Assembly (NCBI GenBank): GCA_025667525.1 | Contig: CM046881.1 | Coordinates: 24,129,580-24,193,579, forward strand | Direction: 5' to 3' | Length of the DNA: 64,000 nucleotides | Source of the DNA: Glebionis coronaria | Taxonomy: Eukaryota; Streptophyta; Magnoliopsida; Asterales; Asteraceae | Part shown: piece by piece, positions 1 to 12,024 of the stretch | How positions within the stretch are numbered: the stretch's first letter is position 1 | Layout: each line of letters begins with the position of its first letter | Translations under genes and position numbers: made by a program | Notes under the pieces: generated by a model | The model's database searches: none | What the model saw: only the letters and a program-made list of their open reading frames with translations | Told to the model about the DNA's origin: nothing

Positions 1-2484
1 TTAAAAACAGAACACAAGTATAATATCGGAAGTAAGTCCTCATATTGCTAGTCAGGCAATATATAAATCAAGCATACATCTTAAACCGTCCATGAGACCG
101 TAGTCTCTATATTACCATGATAGGTAATGTATTCATAGTTAATAGCGTCGTTATTATGTATAGGATACATTTTTTTTGGATTAGGATTATTATTAGCCGC
201 ATGACATTGTCACCTTACTATGAAAACAGCGGGCCGCGAACCCGACAAACAATTTGCCCATCTAAGTTAGCGTGTCGTCACAAAATTCACGCTATGGAAT
301 CTTCTCATACATAAATTCGCTTACCAATCAATGTGGTACGACGGGTTTACAAATCATTTTATAAAACATTTAAAAGAGTGCGAGGCTATGAACTTACGTT
401 GTTAATGAAAGGCGGATTATCGGCTACGGGCGTGCTTCCGTCACGGAAACCTATATAAATAATAATCGGTCTTAGACTTTGTCCAATGACTTTTATCAAA
501 ATAACAATATACATATGATGATTTTGTACATATGATGATGATCAAGTGGGTTTATACATCCTTGTTTACTTGTTTTAGTGTTTACGTTTTGGTAACGTTT
601 TACTAGTTTGCTAGTTTTAACTATTTACACGTTTTAAGTCCAATAAGCTTAGTATAAGTTCTTTAACTTGTTTTAATCTATTTTATACCTATACTATCAG
701 TATATATACTTTCCATGTTGGGCCCAAATGGGTTAAGCCCAATAAGTTCTTTTTTAGAAGTATTTATCTTATTTAGTCCAATTATTAGTCCAATATGTTT
801 AGTTAGCTCGTTAATGTTCGTATTTCTTATAGTTCGGGTTTTATCGGTTTTTACTTGAATTAGTTACTTATACATCAGTATATGACTTTTACAAACTTTA
901 CATTAGACGGGTTTGATCGTCTAAGTTTTATTTGGCGAAAAACGTTAATTTTACGGCGATAGCCGAAAAAGTCGTAAAAATCAAGTTTATAGTTTTTATT
1001 ACTTATAAATATTATTTCACTAGCATATATATAATTTATCCATTTAATTAACCTTTTATATATTTATATAAATAAGTTATATAAGTTAGTGGGTTTTTAT
1101 TTTTACATTTTATACAATAAAATGTGAGTGCTTATATAATAATAATAAACATTAATTCTTAAAATCTGATTTTTATCTTCATGTTCATCATTTTTACCAT
1201 ATCTAGAGTTCTATAATGAATTAGAAGCTCATTTTTGGGTGACATGTTCTTTATATTATTTGCTACATTGAACTTAGTTATAGCTACTGCTCATTTGAAG
1301 TTTATCATGCCTTAACAGTCCCTACAAAACTACTTATTCAGATTAGACCACCTAACTTGTTTTGATCATATCTCACTCATTATATTGATTCCATTGCATG
1401 GCCAACTCTCACATGTGTATAACATCTTGTACTTACTGTTAATGGATCATACCATGCAATTTTATCAGTTCATGTTTTAGTTATATACTGTTTTTATACA
1501 GCCAACTAAATAATCAGGATTTTAGCCTCATTTCTTATAGTTATTAACCTTTTTAAGCATATCTATCAACACTTGATCCCCACACAACATTTTTATCATC
1601 ATATATACATCATATACATATAAAAAATGAAAGAAAATACATTTGTTCTTTACAAAATAACAAGAGAAAAAATGGAGAGAATGATCTTCTTTACCAACCA
1701 AGTGTATTTCTTGTTTTTGGAAGACAAGAACTTGATGAATACAACAAGTAACTCCAAGACCATCAAATATCAAGAACATATGTTGGGAAATCAGCCCTAG
1801 GACACAAGCAAATCACCTCCAATGATGTTAATATGGCCACCAAATGATCAAGGCTTCAAGATAACTCCTTAATAGAGCTAGTAAACATGTGTTTCATGGC
1901 TAGAAAAGATCAAAAGGGGTGTGTGTTGCTTCAAAGGGGACGACATAGGGAGGGTATTTGAGAGAGTTTTATGTTGATTTGCATGTAAGGAAATGGTGAA
2001 GTGAAAACTAGTTGCTAGTTTTGTGTTTAGTGGGGTGGAAGTAAGCTTAAAGAGTAAGCTAAGCTTACACTTGTAGTAAGCTAGCTAACATGATGCCACC
2101 TCTATGGTGTGGTGTCATGTGTGTCGTCCAACATAGATAGTGGGGTGGGACAATGTATTTTGTCCCATATCACTAGTTTACGGGTATTTCTCGATTCTAG
2201 TTTTCTCGATTTGCGTGCACTCGGGTCGTTTTACGAAAAACGTTTTTATAAATTATGAATCAACGTCACAAAACGAATCCAATAAAAATTGTCTCATCAA
2301 AAACGGAGTTCAAAAACGTAAATACGTAATCCTAAGGTTTCCGGTTTAGTCGTAAAAGACGCTAAATTATGCACGTAAGCCCAAATTTAAATCCGTAAAT
2401 TGTGAGTTCGTCAACCAACACAAAAATAAGTTTCAAAATATTATACGAGAAAATATTTCACTACCTGAAAATGTTAGATTGTCA
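1..2484 (-). mobile_element. Tek-0: minus-strand Tekay-type LTR, left end outside window
   Basis: Reverse complement of the same LTR family as 14618-18045, clearly diverged and somewhat shorter. Recognisable shared blocks include the GCCTGACTAGCAAT block near position 50, the AGCCGCATGAC block near 200, and the ACGGGTATTTCTCGATTC and CGTTTTTATAAATTATGAAT blocks at about 2180-2260. It ends at 2484 with GATTGTCA, the reverse of the family's TGNGACAATC start. Immediately to the right is Athila gag coding sequence, so this copy inserted into element A's gag. Whether it is a solo LTR or the end of a full element cannot be told from the window. Short open frames inside it are not believed to be genes. 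Confidence 0.85.
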
Positions 2485-3426
2485 TAGCGGGGGCCCGCTA
2501 AAATTTGGTTAGAGAAAGAGCCACCCAATTCTATATTGACGTGGAAGGATCTCGTGTCTAAGTTTGTGAACCAATTTTTTCCGCCCTCTAAGACTACGCA
2601 TTTGAAAAACGAGATTTCAAAGTTTTCACAAGAATTTAATGAAAGTTTTTCAACGGCTTGGAATAGGTTTAAGGAAATGTTACATGAATGTCCTCATCAC
2701 GGTTTTTCCGACTTGCATCAAATTGACACGTTTTACAATGGACTTAATGATCATGAAAGGGATTATTTAAATGCAGCCGTGGGTGGAAATTTTTTGTGTA
2801 AAACGGTTGAGGAAGCTTTGGTGATAATTGAGAATAGATCTAAGGTGTATAGTCCTCGTAGCACGTCTAGTGTTCGTAAGGCTTCGTCTTCGGCTTCACC
2901 TTCTTTGTCTACTATCATCGATGCTTGCCAAATTGAGGCGAACTTGGAAAACAAGATTTTTGATAAGCTAAAAGGACTTTTGATTGAGTTTAAAGTTGGT
3001 GAACAAAGTGCTCCCGCTACGGCTAAAGCGGTTGAGGTTTCTTGCATGTATTGTGGTGGAGGTCATGATTTCTCCGAGTGCATTACCAACGGTGGTAACA
3101 CTTCGAGTGCCTTCGCGGCCACAGGAAATTACAACCAAAACGGTCAAGTTTCCCGCTCTAATCAATTGACTCCACCGGGTTTTGGTTCAAATCAAAATGA
3201 TAACAACAAATATCGCAATAATCAAGTTGGTTTCAAAAACAATTACAACAAGGGAAACTATGGGAATCAAGGGGCTAATAATCAAGTTTCAAACAAGAAT
3301 CAAAATGATTTTCAAAACAAAAACAAAGGTTTGCAAAATTTGAAAGATCTTCCAAATGAATTTGTTGATACGCTAATGGGAATGATGCTAGGTTTGACAA
3401 TATTCAAAGAGATATCATTAGCCTAA
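2485..3426 (+). pseudogene. gag: Element A gag, 5'-truncated by Tek-0 insertion
   Basis: Encodes the C-terminal part of a retrotransposon Gag capsid domain followed by a nucleocapsid. The gag frame is open from 2488, directly after the inserted LTR. The core contains WLEKEPPNS, FVNQFFPPSK, a C-P-H-H-G-F segment and FYNGLNDHERD, the usual plant Gag landmarks. A zinc knuckle of form CX2CX3HX4C lies at 3043-3081, one residue shorter between Cys and His than the canonical CX4H spacing; element E has the same spacing. An Asn/Gln-rich segment follows. Homology then continues in another frame (ANDARFDN just downstream), so a frame change lies between 3366 and 3426. Broken copy; the N-terminus is left of Tek-0. 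Confidence 0.85.
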
Positions 3427-5711
3427 GATCCGAGTTTAAGAACGACTTGAAGAAAGAGTTGAAAAATGAGTTAGCTAATGAACTTAAGATCCACACCAAC
3501 AAAATGGAAGGAAATGTCACTAGGTTACAACAAAACCAACAAAAAATGGAACAAGGCCAACATGAGATTAAACAAGAGATGATTAAAACCGAGAAGAGGC
3601 AATCCGTGTTTGAAGATGAAATCTCGTCTATGTTTGAGGCAATAATGTGTAAACCGTCTTCGAGTAGTCTTCCAAGCAACACCGTATCCAACACTAAGGG
3701 TGAGATGAAAGTGATTACCACACGTAGTGGTAAGACACTTAAGGAACCGACTCCTCAACCAATTGCTCCTACGGAGGAAGCAATTGAGAAAGAAACGTAG
3801 GTGGTGGTCCAAAAGGAGCATGTCCTAATCCCACGAAGTACCGCTCATGCCACACCTACGGTTGACCCATTACCAACATTGGAACCCGAGATTCCAAAGG
3901 CTATGCCTACTATGCCTCAACCCACACCACCTTTGCCCTATCCATCAAGACTTAGGAAGGAGAAACGTCAAGAGCACGACAATTACCAATTTGAGCTTTT
4001 TATGAAAATGTTTCGTGATTTGCACTTTAATGTGGGTTTCGCCGATGCTTTGGTCATGATGCCTCGATTTGCCTCTAACTTTAAGAGTATGTTGAACAAC
4101 AAGGAGAAATTGCACCAATTGTCTAGTTGTTCGTCGATTTATCTTAATCGCATACCTCAAAAAGTTGGTGATCCCGGTAAATTTTTGATTCCTTGTGCAA
4201 TCCAAGATATGGAGGAATGCTTCGCCTTGGCCGATCTTGGTGCTAGCATTAATTTAATGCCACTTGCAATCTTCAAGTCTCTCAATCTTCCTAATCTGAC
4301 TCCTTCACTAATGTCTATCGAGTTGGCTGACCATTGCACGATTCCCGCATGTGGTTTGGCGGAAGACGTTTTTGTGAAAGTGGGGAAGTTCTACTATCCC
4401 GTAGACTTTATCGTTGTTGATATCCCCACGGATCCTCAAGTTCCTCTCATTTTAGGTCGTTCGTTTTTAGATACGTCTATGGCTTTGATCGATGTTCATG
4501 CTAGAAAGATCACCTTACGTTTCAACGATGAGGAACTTGTTATAAACGCAACTCAAAACTCTCAAATTTCTCATGTTTATTCCGTTGCAACCATAAACCT
4601 CGTTGATATGATCGACGTGGTTTGCGAGGAATTTTCACAAGAAGTTCTAGGTTTTGGTGATGAAGAAACTAGTGGCAATCCCACTATGTTAGATCCAATT
4701 CTTGATAATTCGACACCAACCTTCACTCCATTTGAAGGTGGTGGTTTTACGTTGGAAGAATTCGATGTTCCACGTACTTGCAACGAAGACCTCGACAACG
4801 ATGAGGACTTCTCGATTATCAAGGATTTTCTTAACGATTTCCCATTCCCTCCACCCGAGGAGGTTATGAGTATCGAGCCCAAATCTTCACTTGAGGAACC
4901 ACCTATCCTTGAGTTGAAAGATTTACCTCCTCATCTCGAATATGTCTATTTGGAGGAGGACGACAAGTTGCCGGTTATTATTGCGAAGGAACTTTCGAAT
5001 GATGAAAAAACCGCACTTGTCGATGTTCTAAAGGATCACAAAGGGGCAATTGCGTGGAAGTTATCCGACATTAAGGGGATCGATTCCAAATTTTGTACCC
5101 ACAAAATCTTAATGGAGGAGGATTACAAGCCCGCAATCCAAAGACAAAGGAGGGTGAACCCCAAAATTCACGACGTCATCAAAAAGGAGGTCCTTAAATT
5201 CCTTGACGCGGGAATGATTTACCCTATTTCCGATAGCCCTTGGGTGAGTCCTATCCATTGTGTCCCTAAAAAGGGAGGGATGACCGTTGTGCCAAACGAT
5301 GCCAACGAGTTTATTCCCACTAGACTCGTGACCGGATGGAGAGTGTGCATTGACTATCGAAAGTTGAATGAAGCCACTCGAAAAGACAATTTTGCCTTGC
5401 CCTTCATGGACCAAATGTTGGAGCGTCTTGCGGGAAACGATTTCTATTGCTTTTTAGATGGTTTTTCCGGTTACTTCCAAATTCCCATCGATCCTCGTGA
5501 TCAAGAAAAAACTACGTTTACGAGTCCATATGGAACGTTTGCCTATCGTAGAATGCCATTCGGACTTTGCAATGCACCAGGAACCTTTCAAAGGTGCATG
5601 ATGGCTATTTTTCATGACATGATTGAGAAGAGAATGAAGTCTTCATGGATGACTTTTCCGTGTTTGGTAATTCGTTCACTTCGTGTTTGTCGAACCTTGA
5701 GAGAATGTTGA
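3369..5711 (+). pseudogene. pol: Element A gag linker, protease and N-terminal reverse transcriptase
   Basis: One frame from about 3369, interrupted only by a TAG at 3798-3800 where element B has a Glu codon. Parts in order: charged coiled-coil-like linker (KNELANEL repeats, about 3447-3640); conserved ITTRSGKT; proline-rich stretch ending PYPSRL; retropepsin-type aspartic protease with catalytic Asp codon at 4233-4235 (DLGASINLMP) and flap/second-strand motif PLILGRSFLD; acidic linker; reverse transcriptase start with YPISDSPWVSP, VCIDYRKLN, FLDGFSGYFQI and [15 protein letters not shown] single-base deletion around 5635-5645, just before the catalytic FMDD, shifts the frame; the last residues before 5711 are out-of-frame read-through. 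Cannot make active polymerase. Confidence 0.87.
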
Positions 5712-6889
5712 AACGTTGTGAGGAAACCAACCTTGTGCTTAATTGGGAAAAATGTCATTTTATGGTTAAGAGTGGAATCGTCTTAGGGCACAAGGTCTCG
5801 AAAGCGGGGATTGAGGTAGATCAAGCTAAGGTAGACGTCATCGCCAAATTACCTCATCCCAAAACCGTCAAGGGAGTTAGGAGTTTCCTAGGCCACACGG
5901 GCTTTTATCGACGATTCATCAAGGATTTTTCAAAGATTTCTCGACCCATTACACATCTTCTTGAAAAGGAGGCACATTTTGTCTTTGATGAAGATTGTGT
6001 ACGAGCCTTTGAAATCCTTAAGAGGAAACTTACCGAAGCTCCCATTCTTGTTGCTCCCAATTGGAACCTCCCCTTTGAGCTAATGTGTGATGCTAGTGAT
6101 TACGCTATTGGGGCCGTTTTGGGGCAACGTCATGATAAGCACTTCTTGCCTATTCACTATGCTAGCAAGACAATAACCGAGGCTCAACTAAAATACACTA
6201 CAACGGAGAAGGAATTCCTTGCCGTGGTGTATGCATTTGAGAAGTTCCGACCTTACCTCGTCTTAGCTAAATACATAGTGTATACGGTTCATTCGGCTAT
6301 CAAGTATCTCACGGCAAAGCAAGATGCTAAGCCTAGATTACTTCGTTGGATTCTCCTCCTTCAAGAATTTGATCACACCATCGTTGACAAAAAAGGAGCC
6401 GAGAATCTAGCGGCTGATCATCTTTCTCGTTTGGAAGATCCTCACCAAAGTGTTTACGAGCCCAAGGAAATCACCAAAACATTTCCGCTCGAGACACTTG
6501 GTGTAGTGAATTCTAAGCTTGATTCTTCCACCCCATGGTTTGCGGACATCGCAAATTACCATGCGGGTAACTTCATCATCAAGGGTATGACGACTCAAGA
6601 AAAACGAAAATTCTTTCGTGACGTCAAGTTCTACTTTTGGAACGACCCTTACTTATTTCGAACTTGTGCGGATCAAATCATCCGACGTTGTGTATTTGGC
6701 ACCGAAGCTTCTAACATCCTTAGAGCTTGCCATGAGGGGCCCACGGGTGGTCACCACGGTGCTAATCTCACGGCTAAGAAGGTGTTTGATGCCGGCTTCT
6801 TTTGGCCTACTATTTACCGAGATGCACAAGATCTTGTGAAGTCGTGTGATGCCTGCCAACGACAAGGAAAAGCCTCACAAAAAGATTAA
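5645..6889 (+). pseudogene. pol: Element A reverse transcriptase (C-terminal), RNase H, integrase zinc domain
   Basis: Continues the polymerase after the frameshift, starting at the catalytic MDD of the palm. Contains the thumb and connection ([15 protein letters not shown]), an RNase H domain ([14 protein letters not shown], then [20 protein letters not shown]) and the HHCC integrase zinc-binding domain (His near 6731, cysteines near 6845 and 6854). One conserved RNase H Asp, in the YTDHS motif of element B, is Val here (GTT at 6287-6289). The frame ends at TAA 6887-6889, where element B has a Glu codon, so this is another substitution stop rather than the true end. Non-functional remnant. 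Confidence 0.86.
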
Positions 6890-7771
6890 ATGCCACAAAA
6901 TATCATCCAAGTGTGTGAGATCTTTGACGTTTGGGGTATAGACTTTATGGGGCCGTTCCCATCATCTCGTGGTAATAAGTATATCCTCGTTGCAGTTGAC
7001 TACCTATCTAAGTTCTTGAAAAGCTTGTTTTGTCGGTTTGGAACCCCTCGTGCGATCATAAGCGATCGTGGAACCCATTTTTGTAACGACCAATTCGAAA
7101 GGGTCCTAAGGAAATATGGGGTTACACATCGGCTTTCTACGGCTTATCACCCAAAAACGAGTGGGCAAGTCGAGGTTTCAAACCGAGCGTTGAAGAGGAT
7201 CTTAGAAAGATCCGTTGCGGAAAACCGACAATCTTGGTCGGATAAGTTGGACGATGCTTTATGGGCCTTTAGGACCGCTCATAAGACGCCCATTGGGTGC
7301 ACTCCCTATAAGCTTGTGTATGGAAAGAATTGTCATTTGCCTATCGAGTTAGAACACAAGGCTTATTGGGCCCTAGAGCATTGTAATGATGATATGGAGA
7401 CCGCGGGAAAACATCAGAAAATGCAATTGAATGAATTAGATGAATTGAGGGACATTGCTTATGAAAATTCATTGATTTATAAGGAAAAAAACTCAAAAGT
7501 TGCATGATTCTAAAATTAAAACCGGGTTTTTAACATTGGGGATCAAGTTTTGCTTTTTAATTCTCGCTTGAAAATCTTTTCCGGTAAGTTGAAATCCCGT
7601 TGGTCCGGTCCATTCACCGTGACTCAAGTGTTTCCGTATGGGACCATCGAGCTAGCTCAAGATGATGGTCCTAACTTCAAGGTGAATGGACATAGGTTGA
7701 AGCACTACTTTGGCGGGGAAGTTCCATCCTTGAACTATCTCGACCAAGTCACCTTCCCCAATGATAATTAG
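6890..7771 (+). pseudogene. pol: Element A integrase core and C-terminal part
   Basis: Integrase catalytic core continuing in frame after the stop at 6887. The D,D,E residues are still present: Asp in GIDFMGP (about 6941), Asp in IISDRGTHF (about 7064), Glu in GQVEVSNR (7172-7174). Compared with element B, 16 codons are missing between the first and second Asp (junction near 7012), an in-frame deletion flanked by short AAGT repeats. A frameshift near 7490-7510 separates the last part (7550-7771), which carries the conserved GKLKSRWSGPFTV and GTIELAQDDGPNFKVNGHRL segment of the Athila integrase C-terminus. The TAG at 7769-7771 matches the natural end in element B. Confidence 0.85.
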
Positions 7772-7783
7772 TATTGAGGGGAT

Positions 7784-7839
7784 CGAGTCGAGCTCATGAC
7801 TCGGTAATAAAAAACGAGGTGCCTCGTGGGGGACTCCCA
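7784..7839 (+). promoter_or_regulatory. Post-stop stem-loop cluster in element A
   Basis: Starts 13 nt after the pol stop. Stem 1 is CGAGTC (7784-7789) with GACTCG (7798-7803). Stem 2 is CGAG with CTCG (7815-7826). Stem 3 is TGGG (7827-7830) with CCCA (7836-7839). Equivalent stems occur at the same place in B (30831-30887) and E (54228-54280). Function unknown; an RNA element used in packaging, stability or translation is one possibility. Confidence 0.5.
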
Positions 7840-9542
7840 TGCTTATCCTATGTACATATTATCGCTTTCTAATGTAACTAACGTGTGGGGATTTGTGCCC
7901 TTCCAACCTTTGTTTCGTGGTTGTTTGTGAATTGTGAACTTTAGATGATCATGATCTTCACGATTGGAGCCTCTCGTGTTCGTTTATGGGAGCACTCGAT
8001 CGTTTGCTTTGAAGACTTTCTCAATATCCATGATATATCCTTTTGATGTTCTAACCTTAGGTTATTAGCACACTTCATAAATGGCTATTAATTTATTGGT
8101 TACACCCTTTCCATGCTAGATTAGGCATTCGACTACGTCTCTAGTATGGGGGTGTTAGCACCCCTAGACTCGAAACATTGAGGACAATGTTTAACTTTAG
8201 TATGGGGGGTGAATAGATACTTGCCTTGCCAAACCTTCACGCTTTCCAAAGTTTGTCTTTTTTTATCATTTTTGTTGCAAAATAAAGCTAAAAATGGCCA
8301 AATTTTAAATTTTTCTCATGTTTTATAAGTGTTTGAAGACACGAATGTATATTTTCCGATGGCGAGAATAAGAGTAATTTTTGACTCGACCGTGCGTGTT
8401 GAGCACTTAGCTTTGATTCCTTAACTACACATTAGGCTAAGTCTCTTAAATGAGGACGAGAAATGATAGGGTTAATTATAAGTTACTATGCTAAACATAG
8501 AGTACTCGTATTCTTTCAAAAACTCATGTGTTCTCGTTGTTTGCTTATTCTCCCTTCGCATGTAAATACTTTTTGCTTAATAAATATTGACTTAGCGGTT
8601 TAGTCAGGATTGTTGGGTTTCTAGTATTTTCTAGTAGCTTCCGTGTATTTAAACTGGGAAGACATTAAGGTATCGCCAGCGTCACGGTTTTGAAGTATTG
8701 GCACCCGAATAATCAAAAGCTTCACCCAATAATAAGATTTCAAGTGCTCACCTAAATCAAGCAAACAATTTGAAGCCCCACAAGGCCGAAAAATCTATGC
8801 AAAATTGAAAGTGAATCAAGCCTTAATCTTCGAAGCTTTAAAGATCCAAAATTCGCCTTAGCGTGAGGATATACGTCTTTGGCTAATAAAACTACCGATG
8901 AGGTGGATAATAAAAGGCAAGGCAAGACCGAAGTCATAATAAAAGCTTCATGGCGAAGTTGAATAAAAGATGGAGGTAAACCAAAGATAATAAGGCCCTT
9001 CCGTTAGGGGGCGTATGAAAGTCTTGGTAATAAGTCTCATGTTTAAAACCGTTATAAAACCGTGTTTATCGATTCTTCTTGTCAACTTAATTTTTTGACA
9101 TCGTTGTCTATTGGGAGGGGTTATTGATTTGATGGTCTTGGTTACACCGTTAGGACTCTATTTTTAGATCTAAATCTCTATTATCGCATAAGTCAAACAA
9201 TGTATCCTCGTGAAACATTCAAGACAAAATAAAATATAAGAGATACAACTTAGGAATAATGGGAGAATAAGTACGTGATTAGGGCATATGAGTAGTGTTA
9301 GCATTACTAACTTATAATGACAATGATCTCGTTGCACGCTTGGCATGGAATTGGGGTGAAAATCGAGGATGATGAAATTATTTCTAACGAAGCATTCACA
9401 TGTTCTTATTCTATGAACCTAAACGTCCCATTTTGCGATGAAAATCATACATTATGTCTAAAACGCAAGTAGTGTAGCTAGTTTATCGTTCAATAAAGTG
9501 AATAAAAATGAATTTTGGAGGTGCTATGATACTTTATTCTAG

Positions 9543-9565
9543 CATTGCGTGAGGGCACGGCAATG
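9543..9565 (+). promoter_or_regulatory. Pre-PPT hairpin of element A
   Basis: CATTGC (9543-9548) pairs with GCAATG (9560-9565); an inner GTG/CAC helix closes an AGGG loop, with one bulged G. The same hairpin sits at the same distance from the polypurine tract in B, and in E with an A-T in place of a G-C pair. Confidence 0.55.
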
Positions 9566-9580
9566 GTTTAGTATGGGGAG
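9566..9580 (+). promoter_or_regulatory. Polypurine tract of element A
   Basis: Purine-rich TTTAGTATGGGGAG directly before the TGATGAG start of the 3' LTR; this is the plus-strand primer position for reverse transcription. Similar AGTATGGGG tracts occur upstream at 8143 and 8199. Confidence 0.7.
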
Positions 9581-10926
9581 TGATGAGACTGCTTTTATAC
9601 ATAGTCTCATCGTCCAAATGGGGCTTAAAATGCATTAAATTTCATCAAAATACCCATATATATTCTTGTGTTTGTTGCTTGTGTATTTTAGGTACGGATA
9701 TTGAGAAAATGATAAAAGATCACAAGAATCATGCAAAAACGAACACGGGAAACGAAGCCGCACAATGAACCAAGCCCTAATGAAGACTTACCCAAGATTA
9801 ACCCTTGAAGATTTGAAGAATTATGAAGAAGGGTCCTCCAATATGGAAGAATTGACACTTTATAACCTTGTATCTTCATAATTACAAGATTGGTCCCTAA
9901 AGTTTGTCAAAATTACAAAAGGGCCCTCCACTTTGAAGATTTGGCAAGTTTAGCCCCTCAACAAAGCTAAATTGTCAACCAATATCCTCCACAAAGTCAA
10001 ACACATCATGAAGTCCTTCAAAGTACAAGAAATTACAATTTTGGTACTTTGAAAATCCCAAAATTACAAAAGGACCCTTGACTTTCAACATTTGGCAAGA
10101 ATGGTCCCTCATCAAACAAGACTTGGAAATTTTAGTCCTCCCAAATGCCAATTATACAAGTCTAGACCATTATCATTGAAGAAAATACCAAACCAGTCCT
10201 TCAAGAATGCAAAAATGGCAAGAAATACCCTTGAAAATACTTTGGAAAAGTATTTGGGGCAAAAGTGTGAAAAAGGAAACTTTATTAACAAAGGAATCCG
10301 GGTTTATGTGTAATATTTACAAAGTGAAAGAAGAAAGGAAGGTGAGGGGCTAAAGCTGCCAAGACAAGATATTTACCTAGGCCAGTGACAAGCTGCCATG
10401 TGTCCCACTCACACTCTCCACCAATCATACTCCACCATTTCGCCACATCACTTCCCACCATTAACAGATTTAAACTAATTTTATTAGTTTAATAAAAGGG
10501 CGCCTAACACTTATTTAAACACTAAGCCGGATCAAACACTTAACTATTCACCAAGAACACAAATTGGGGTTTTATTATTCACTTGTAATTAAACCTTAAG
10601 ATTGTGCAAATTAATGATTGATGGTCATGTTAACACAACCCAACTTTAAAAACCCTTGCCACCTCACTCCCAAGGGCCACACAAGATTCCCCTGCACACG
10701 TTTTTGGGGAAGAAGACAAAACCATCCAGAAATCCAACGTCCCACAATTGTGCTTAATTTCTAAGCTTCAAACAAGCCTTTGGATCACATTTTCACATGC
10801 CAACTCATACTACAAGCCAAAATGCAGTCACATGATTCTCCAAGTTCCAACAAGGCAAAGGGCAATTTTGGAAGTTCAAGCATTAGGGTTTAGAGTTTTT
10901 ATCTGTTCTTAGTTCACATGTAAGGC

Positions 10927-10936
10927 TATATATAAA
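10927..10936 (+). promoter_or_regulatory. TATA box in element A LTR
   Basis: TATATATAAA in an AT-poor local context, 1.35 kb into the LTR, a sensible position for the U3/R promoter. No other TATA candidate in this LTR is as good. Transcript start is inferred to lie about 30 bp downstream. Confidence 0.5.
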
Positions 10937-12024
10937 GCCATAGGGTCTCACTTAGACGTTTGCTTTTGGTTTTTCCTTGTTCAAGCACTTGTAAATCCTT
11001 TTTCAGTTTTATAAAATTTGAGTTAAGTGTGTTGAAGAAAGACCAAGTGCCATCTTATTATTGCTTGTTTATGTTTATTGTTTACTAAATTTGAATCAAA
11101 AACCTGTTTTCAAAAAAGAGGAGTGTGCAAAAGTTTGCACATTTTCTTCATTTTCTTGATATTTTGCTAAGTTCTTGCTCTATCTTGGAATTCTTGGGTT
11201 ATAGGGCTGATCATAGCATCCTAATTGAGTTGATTAAGGTGTGGTGAGGCTTATAACATGGGGATAATCAAGTGTGGAGGACAAGAGTTGCATCAATCAA
11301 GAATTTTTCAAGTTTCTGATTTTATACTTGTGCTTCTAACCTTGTTGATTCTTAGCAGGCTTTGTTGTGGAAGCTTGTTCTTGTTCTTGCTAGCACATAA
11401 GCTCAAAATCCGTGGGTGTGGATGTACATCCATTAGGTACACACCCTTAATCCCAAAATCTGAAAATATTTTGGATATTTGTGATATTTGAGTGTTGCCT
11501 TTGTTCTTGTGTATTAAGTGGCTTATACTTGCTTGAATCTGTTAATCTTACTTGTTATTGTGTTAATTGATGCTTGGGTGGTCTTAAATCTCACTTTTCC
11601 ATTGAAAATTTGATTTTGAAAAGATAAAGGGGTGTTTGGGTCTACCTGTTTGTGATTACATCTTGGTATTGTGTTGTTAGAAGGTATTGTTTGTGCTTGG
11701 TATCTGATATATGCCTTGTTGAGAGTGTTTTGCTGCAAGATTTTGGGTTTGAAACTTCAAATCAAACAATCTGCTATAACTTGGTGAATTTAACTGTTTT
11801 TGACCTAAGATTTTGGTGAAATCTAGTATTTGTGCATGCTTAGGGTTGAAAGTTGTTAAAACATCATTATTATAACTTATATGATAGATATTGAGTGTTG
11901 AATCTGGCTTATTGGTCAAATACATCAGCAAAGTGTAAAACTGCATGTGTTAGTGTTCATCAGTAACATTCATTGGCTTGAATCTTGCTTAATTCTTTGA
12001 ATCATTGCATGAAACATGTTTAGA

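Larger units (their letters stand above)
7772..9580 (+). other. Element A 3' noncoding region between pol and LTR
   Basis: About 1.8 kb with no credible reading frame; no env-like ORF. It holds structures shared with B and E: stem-loops after the stop (7784-7839), a GGGGTG/CACCCC hairpin on a purine tract (8149-8164), an AAACATTG-AGGA-CAATGTTT hairpin (8173-8192) followed by a purine tract, and a hairpin at 9543-9565 just before the true polypurine tract. The stretch at about 9195-9400 is recognisably similar to 48600-48790 and 55890-56070 of family E, so this noncoding module is common to otherwise different elements. Confidence 0.75.

Noticed and set aside
1..2484. Short frames (117-314, 1528-1779, 2140-2349) as host genes
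   Set aside because: All lie in reverse LTR sequence homologous to 14618-18045 and are not conserved there.
7772..9580. env-like gene between integrase and LTR of element A
   Set aside because: Some Athila elements carry one there, but no frame of useful length or membrane-protein wording is present in A or B.
10092..11491. Open frames of 73 and 77 codons in the element A LTR
   Set aside because: Lie in LTR sequence, not conserved in the matching B LTR, and resemble no protein.
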